Part shown: piece after piece, positions 5,829 to 8,915 of the stretch
Position numbering within the stretch: the first letter of the stretch is position 1
Layout: each line of letters begins with the position of its first letter
Assembly (NCBI GenBank): GCA_019308525.1
Contig: JAFDIC010000140.1
Location: 1-8,915, forward strand
Reading direction: 5' to 3'
Length of the DNA stretch: 8,915 bases
DNA from: Deltaproteobacteria bacterium
GTDB lineage: Bacteria > Desulfobacterota > DSM-4660 > Desulfatiglandales > HGW-15
Notes under the pieces: generated by a model
Databases searched by the model: none
Told to the model about the DNA's origin: nothing
What the model saw: only the letters and a program-made list of their open reading frames with translations
Made by a program: the position numbers and the translations under genes

Positions 5829-6281
5829 CTACTTGATACCGCTGTGCCCAAACCCACCCCCACCCCTGGAAGTGCAATCCAGGTCATCCACTTCGCTTAT
5901 TTCCGCCCTGTATACCCTGGTTATGAGCATCTGGGCGATTCGATCCCCCCTGGATATGGTGAAGGGCTCCTTTCCCCAGTTGATCATGATGAGGCCTATC
6001 TCACCTCGATAATCCGAGTCAATAGTTCCCGGAGAATTCACCATTCCGATACCGTGTTTCAAGGCAAGACCGCTCCTGGGCCTTATCTGTGCTTCATAGC
6101 CCCGCGGAACTGCCACGGCGATTCCGGTAGGGATAAGCCTTATCTCACCGGGGTTCAGTATCACCCTCTCCTGAACCGCCGCCCTGAGGTCCATGCCGGA
6201 GGAACCCTCTGTTTCATAGGAAGGCAATGGAATGTCCTTGCCCCCGTCGAGGCGTTTTATCTTTATCCCCACTCCGCCCAA
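5829..6281 (-). CDS. dut: Deoxyuridine 5'-triphosphate nucleotidohydrolase (dUTPase)
   Basis: This enzyme splits dUTP to dUMP and pyrophosphate, keeping uracil out of DNA and supplying the dTMP precursor; it works as a trimer. All five family motifs are present in the 150-residue reading: SSGMDLRA (27-34), [11 protein letters not shown] (68-78), [14 protein letters not shown] (82-95), [10 protein letters not shown] (111-120) and [10 protein letters not shown] (139-148). Asp88 fits the water-activating aspartate, Tyr91 the deoxyribose-stacking residue, and Phe144 the base-covering residue of the mobile C-terminal arm. His146 stands where Ser or Thr is commoner. The start is TTG 6281 or GTG 6272; the GTG gives a length and N-terminus closer to the E. 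coli enzyme, but neither has a well-spaced ribosome site. It follows the M16 peptidase gene by 60 nt on the same strand. Confidence 0.96.
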   Translation of the reverse strand: MGGVGIKIKRLDGGKDIPLPSYETEGSSGMDLRAAVQERVILNPGEIRLIPTGIAVAVPRGYEAQIRPRSGLALKHGIGMVNSPGTIDSDYRGEIGLIMINWGKEPFTISRGDRIAQMLITRVYRAEISEVDDLDCTSRGGGGFGHSGIK

Positions 6282-6341
6282 CGACTCTTTATACCCCCCT
6301 ATCCCGGCGTAGCCTCACAGGTGAACCCGGGGGGCCTGGCA

Positions 6342-7607
6342 CTATTTGAAGTGCAGGCACGCCAACTCCAGATCATCCCCGTCAACGGGGCCGAGTGTTA
6401 CAAGAGAGACACCGTTATCCTGGAAGGTCTCGTGGGACACCGCTACTACTTCGTCAATGGTCACTTTCTCGATCTTTTGAACAAGCTCTTCGTAGGTGAT
6501 ATGTTTTCCAAAGACATACTCGTTCTTGGCCAGCCGCATCATTCTGCTGTCCGTACTTTCCGCTCCCAGGATAATAGATCCCACAAGATGCTCCTTTGCC
6601 GCCTCCAGGTCTTCCTTGGATATCATACCCCTTAGAATCTTGCCCACCTCCCTGTTTATGATACCCAGGACCTTGTTGACGGCCAGAGGATCTGTCGCTA
6701 CGTAGATACCAAACATTCCCGTGTCGATGTAGGAGGTGATAAAGGAATAGACAGAATAAGCCAGCCCCCTTTTCTCACGTATCTCCTGGAACAGGCGGGA
6801 ACTCATGTTCCCTCCGAGGATCGTGTTCAACAGGGCGCCTGCATAACGAAAGTCGCTCGAAAGGTGAGGACCTTTGCCTCCCAGGCACAGATGTACCTGT
6901 TCAAGTTCTTTTTGATGGCATGAGACGCCGCCGTTTATGCGCGGGGGAGCCCTCCTGGTAACATCGTCGGAGGGTTCAAGACCCCCGAAGAGGGGACTGA
7001 AAAAATCCACTACCTTCTCATGCTCCACGTCGCCCGCCGCTGCAATAATTATCCTCTCCGGCCTATAGAACCTTCCTATATACCCCAGGATATCCTCCTT
7101 ATCAATCCTTGATACTGTATCACTCGTCCCAAGGATGGACATACCGAGGGGGTGCTCCACCCACAGGAGGCGGTTGAAAAGGACGTGGATGTGTTCATCG
7201 GGCATATCCTCGACCATATTGATCTCTTGTAGAATGACCTGTCTTTCCCTGTCCATTTCCTTCGGATCAAAGATGGAATTGAGGAAGATATCCGAAAGGA
7301 TATCGGCCAGTTCATAGAAGTGCTTGCTGAGTACTCTGGCGTGGAAACAGGTGTTTTCCTTGCCGGTAAAGGCGTTGGAAAGGCCACCAATTGCATCAAG
7401 TTGCTTTGCAATCTGGAGGGGATTACGCGTGCGGGTTCCCTTGAATATCATGTGTTCGATGAAGTGGGAGATCCCGTTTTCCTCCTCCCTCTCTTCCCGG
7501 GACCCCACGTTGACCCATATTCCAAGGGACAGGGATTGGAAATGACCGAGGCTCTCTGTAACTATCCTGAGTCCATTTTCCAGAACGGTCTTACGATACA
7601 TCGTCAA
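6342..7607 (-). CDS. M16 family zinc metallopeptidase (insulinase/processing-protease-like)
   Basis: A 421-residue M16 peptidase of the short bacterial class related to mitochondrial processing peptidase and B. subtilis MlpA. These clamp-shaped dimers degrade or trim peptides. The N-terminal half carries the inverted zinc motif HFIEH (His48, Glu51, His52) and Glu128 in [11 protein letters not shown], 76 residues on, the normal spacing for the third ligand. [10 protein letters not shown] and [13 protein letters not shown] are also family-typical. The C-terminal half has [24 protein letters not shown], the substrate-binding RGLAYS block, and no second zinc motif, as expected. No signal peptide is visible, so it is probably cytoplasmic. 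ATG 7601 (third codon of the longest reading, TTG 7607) is the likelier start. It overlaps the end of pnp by 11-17 nt, so translation is probably coupled. The same pnp-M16 pairing is known from other bacteria. Confidence 0.95.
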   Translation of the reverse strand: MTMYRKTVLENGLRIVTESLGHFQSLSLGIWVNVGSREEREEENGISHFIEHMIFKGTRTRNPLQIAKQLDAIGGLSNAFTGKENTCFHARVLSKHFYELADILSDIFLNSIFDPKEMDRERQVILQEINMVEDMPDEHIHVLFNRLLWVEHPLGMSILGTSDTVSRIDKEDILGYIGRFYRPERIIIAAAGDVEHEKVVDFFSPLFGGLEPSDDVTRRAPPRINGGVSCHQKELEQVHLCLGGKGPHLSSDFRYAGALLNTILGGNMSSRLFQEIREKRGLAYSVYSFITSYIDTGMFGIYVATDPLAVNKVLGIINREVGKILRGMISKEDLEAAKEHLVGSIILGAESTDSRMMRLAKNEYVFGKHITYEELVQKIEKVTIDEVVAVSHETFQDNGVSLVTLGPVDGDDLELACLHFK

Positions 7608-8915
7608 GGCTTTCGTCTAAAGCGGCTTTCCGCGAGAGTGAGATCTTTCCGTTCTTGTCCACATCGAGCACCTTCACCAGCACCTCATCGCCCTCCTTGA
7701 GGACGTCGCTTACCTTGGCCACCCTCTCCCTATCCAGTTGGGAAATATGTATCAAGCCGTCCGTTCCGGGAAATATCTCAACAAAGGCCCCGAAATCCAT
7801 TATCTTGACCACCTTGCCCAGGTAAAGTTTGCCGATCTCCGCGTCCTGGATTATGTTGCTTATCATTTCCACGGCCTTCTTTGATTTCTCCTTATCAGGC
7901 GTGGCTATCACCACCTTGCCATCAGGGTCCACATCGATCTTCGCTTCTGTGGTCGCAGATATCTCCCTTATGACTTTGCCTCCTGGACCGATAAGGGCCC
8001 TCACCTTTTCCGGTTTTATCTCAATGGTGGTTACCACAGGAGCATATTTGGATACCTCGGACCTTGGCTTTGGCATGGTCTTTCGCATCTTCTCCAGGAT
8101 GAACAACCTGGCCTCCATGGCCTGTGCCAGGGCCTTCTGCATCACCCCCCTGGTCACCCCGTCTATCTTTATATCCATTTGCAGGGCGGTGATCCCATCC
8201 TTGGTCCCAGCCACCTTAAAGTCCATGTCCCCGTAATGGTCTTCATCTCCGATAATGTCGGTGAGTATGGCCATCTTGTCTCCGCCTGACACCAGACCCA
8301 TGGCCACGCCCGCCACCGCCTCCCTGATGGGCACGCCTGCATCCATAAGCGAGAGTGATCCTCCGCAGACGCTGGCCATTGAAGAAGACCCGTTGGATTC
8401 CAGAATCTCCGAGACCACCCTGACAGTGTATGTAAAATCTTCCTTTGAAGGCAGGACCGGGAGCAAGGCCCTCCTTGCCAGGGCCCCGTGGCCAATCTCT
8501 CTCCTGCCGGGTCCGGTCAGCCTCCTGGCTTCACCCACGCTGTAAGGCGGAAAATTGTAATGGAATATGAAATTTCGGTAAACTTCCCCGTATATGGTTT
8601 CTATTCTTTGATCATCCATGCCGGTCCCCAGGGTAGTCAATACCAGGGCCTGGGTCTCCCCCCTCGTAAAGAGGGCCGAGCCATGGACCCGCGGCAGGAC
8701 GCTAACCAGGCACTCAAGAGGTCTGACCTCGGTAAAGGACCTCCCGTCAATTCGCTTGCCTTCATTGAGGATAAGATTGCGCACCATCTCCTTCTCGAGC
8801 TTATCGATTGCCTCTCTTATCCGGGATTCACTACCTTCATAGTCCTCTGAAAGGGCATCCAGGACTTTCTTATAGACATCGTCTCTCTTTTTCTGTCGCG
8901 GTTTCTTCTCCGGAG
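7591..8915 (-). CDS. pnp: Polyribonucleotide nucleotidyltransferase (PNPase), C-terminal part
   Basis: About 440 residues of a roughly 700-residue enzyme; the reading frame stays open to the window edge, so the start lies beyond base 8915. PNPase degrades RNA 3' to 5' with phosphate, as a trimer. Visible in order are the end of the helical linker (charged, up to about 8788); the second RNase PH core, from GKRIDGRS through [12 protein letters not shown] and [20 protein letters not shown] to [19 protein letters not shown]; the catalytic aspartate region [20 protein letters not shown]; a KH domain with the RNA-gripping GPGG loop (about 7978-7989); and an S1 domain ([26 protein letters not shown]) near the end. 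The tail after S1 is short, ending DDVS. No lesion is seen. rpsO is commonly just upstream of pnp, but would be outside this window. Confidence 0.97.
   Translation of the reverse strand, partial: PEKKPRQKKRDDVYKKVLDALSEDYEGSESRIREAIDKLEKEMVRNLILNEGKRIDGRSFTEVRPLECLVSVLPRVHGSALFTRGETQALVLTTLGTGMDDQRIETIYGEVYRNFIFHYNFPPYSVGEARRLTGPGRREIGHGALARRALLPVLPSKEDFTYTVRVVSEILESNGSSSMASVCGGSLSLMDAGVPIREAVAGVAMGLVSGGDKMAILTDIIGDEDHYGDMDFKVAGTKDGITALQMDIKIDGVTRGVMQKALAQAMEARLFILEKMRKTMPKPRSEVSKYAPVVTTIEIKPEKVRALIGPGGKVIREISATTEAKIDVDPDGKVVIATPDKEKSKKAVEMISNIIQDAEIGKLYLGKVVKIMDFGAFVEIFPGTDGLIHISQLDRERVAKVSDVLKEGDEVLVKVLDVDKNGKISLSRKAALDESLDDVS

Noticed and set aside
5844..6635. A 263-codon plus-strand open frame across dut and the end of the M16 gene
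   Set aside because: It is antisense to two genes with complete family motifs, and its translation shows no domain; it mirrors their codon structure.
1..8915. CRISPR array, mobile element, toxin-antitoxin, anti-phage or biosynthetic cluster
   Set aside because: No regularly spaced repeats, transposase motifs or inverted ends, and all sizeable genes belong to housekeeping or envelope families, apart from the unnamed Cys-rich protein.

Overview
The window (about 50% G+C) looks like ordinary bacterial chromosome. The gene set and order suggest a deltaproteobacterium-like, Gram-negative, probably anaerobic lineage. Pointers are pnp followed by an M16 peptidase and dut, a TolQ/ExbD pair next to an ftsB-like gene, and a short stand-alone MetE-type protein. 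This placement is inferred from family resemblance and synteny, not from a search. I see no insertion sequences, phage genes, CRISPR arrays, tRNAs or rRNAs.

Plus strand, positions 2-4093. First is the 3' end of an ABC-2 type transporter permease (2-421). A 186-206 bp AT-rich gap follows, holding an inverted repeat and a possible promoter. Next comes a same-strand cluster: a TolQ/ExbB proton-channel protein (628-1248), an ExbD/TolR partner (1290-1706), an FtsB/DivIC-like division protein (1732-2082), a TPR protein with an acidic linker (2202-2966), and a short MetE-C-terminal-like zinc methyltransferase (3011-4093). The first three have short gaps and probably form an envelope/division operon. 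The last two follow after 119 and 44 bp.

Minus strand, positions 8915 down to 4142. Polynucleotide phosphorylase (C-terminal about 440 residues, running off the window edge) overlaps an M16 zinc peptidase. Then come dUTPase, a WalJ/YycJ-type metallo-beta-lactamase-fold hydrolase, a 65-residue protein with 11 cysteines starting 2 nt after the hydrolase stop, and a TrmL-type tRNA methyltransferase. The themes are RNA turnover and modification, nucleotide hygiene and protein processing. The two blocks converge at 4094-4141, where I see no strong intrinsic terminator.

I did not find a convincing new multi-gene system. The two items most worth attention are the four-CxxC microprotein coupled to the hydrolase, and the stand-alone MetE-core protein, whose methyl donor is unknown. 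Several starts appear to be non-ATG (GTG at 628, TTG at 1732, GTG at 4645, TTG or GTG at 6281/6272), and some of these are decided by visible Shine-Dalgarno sequences.
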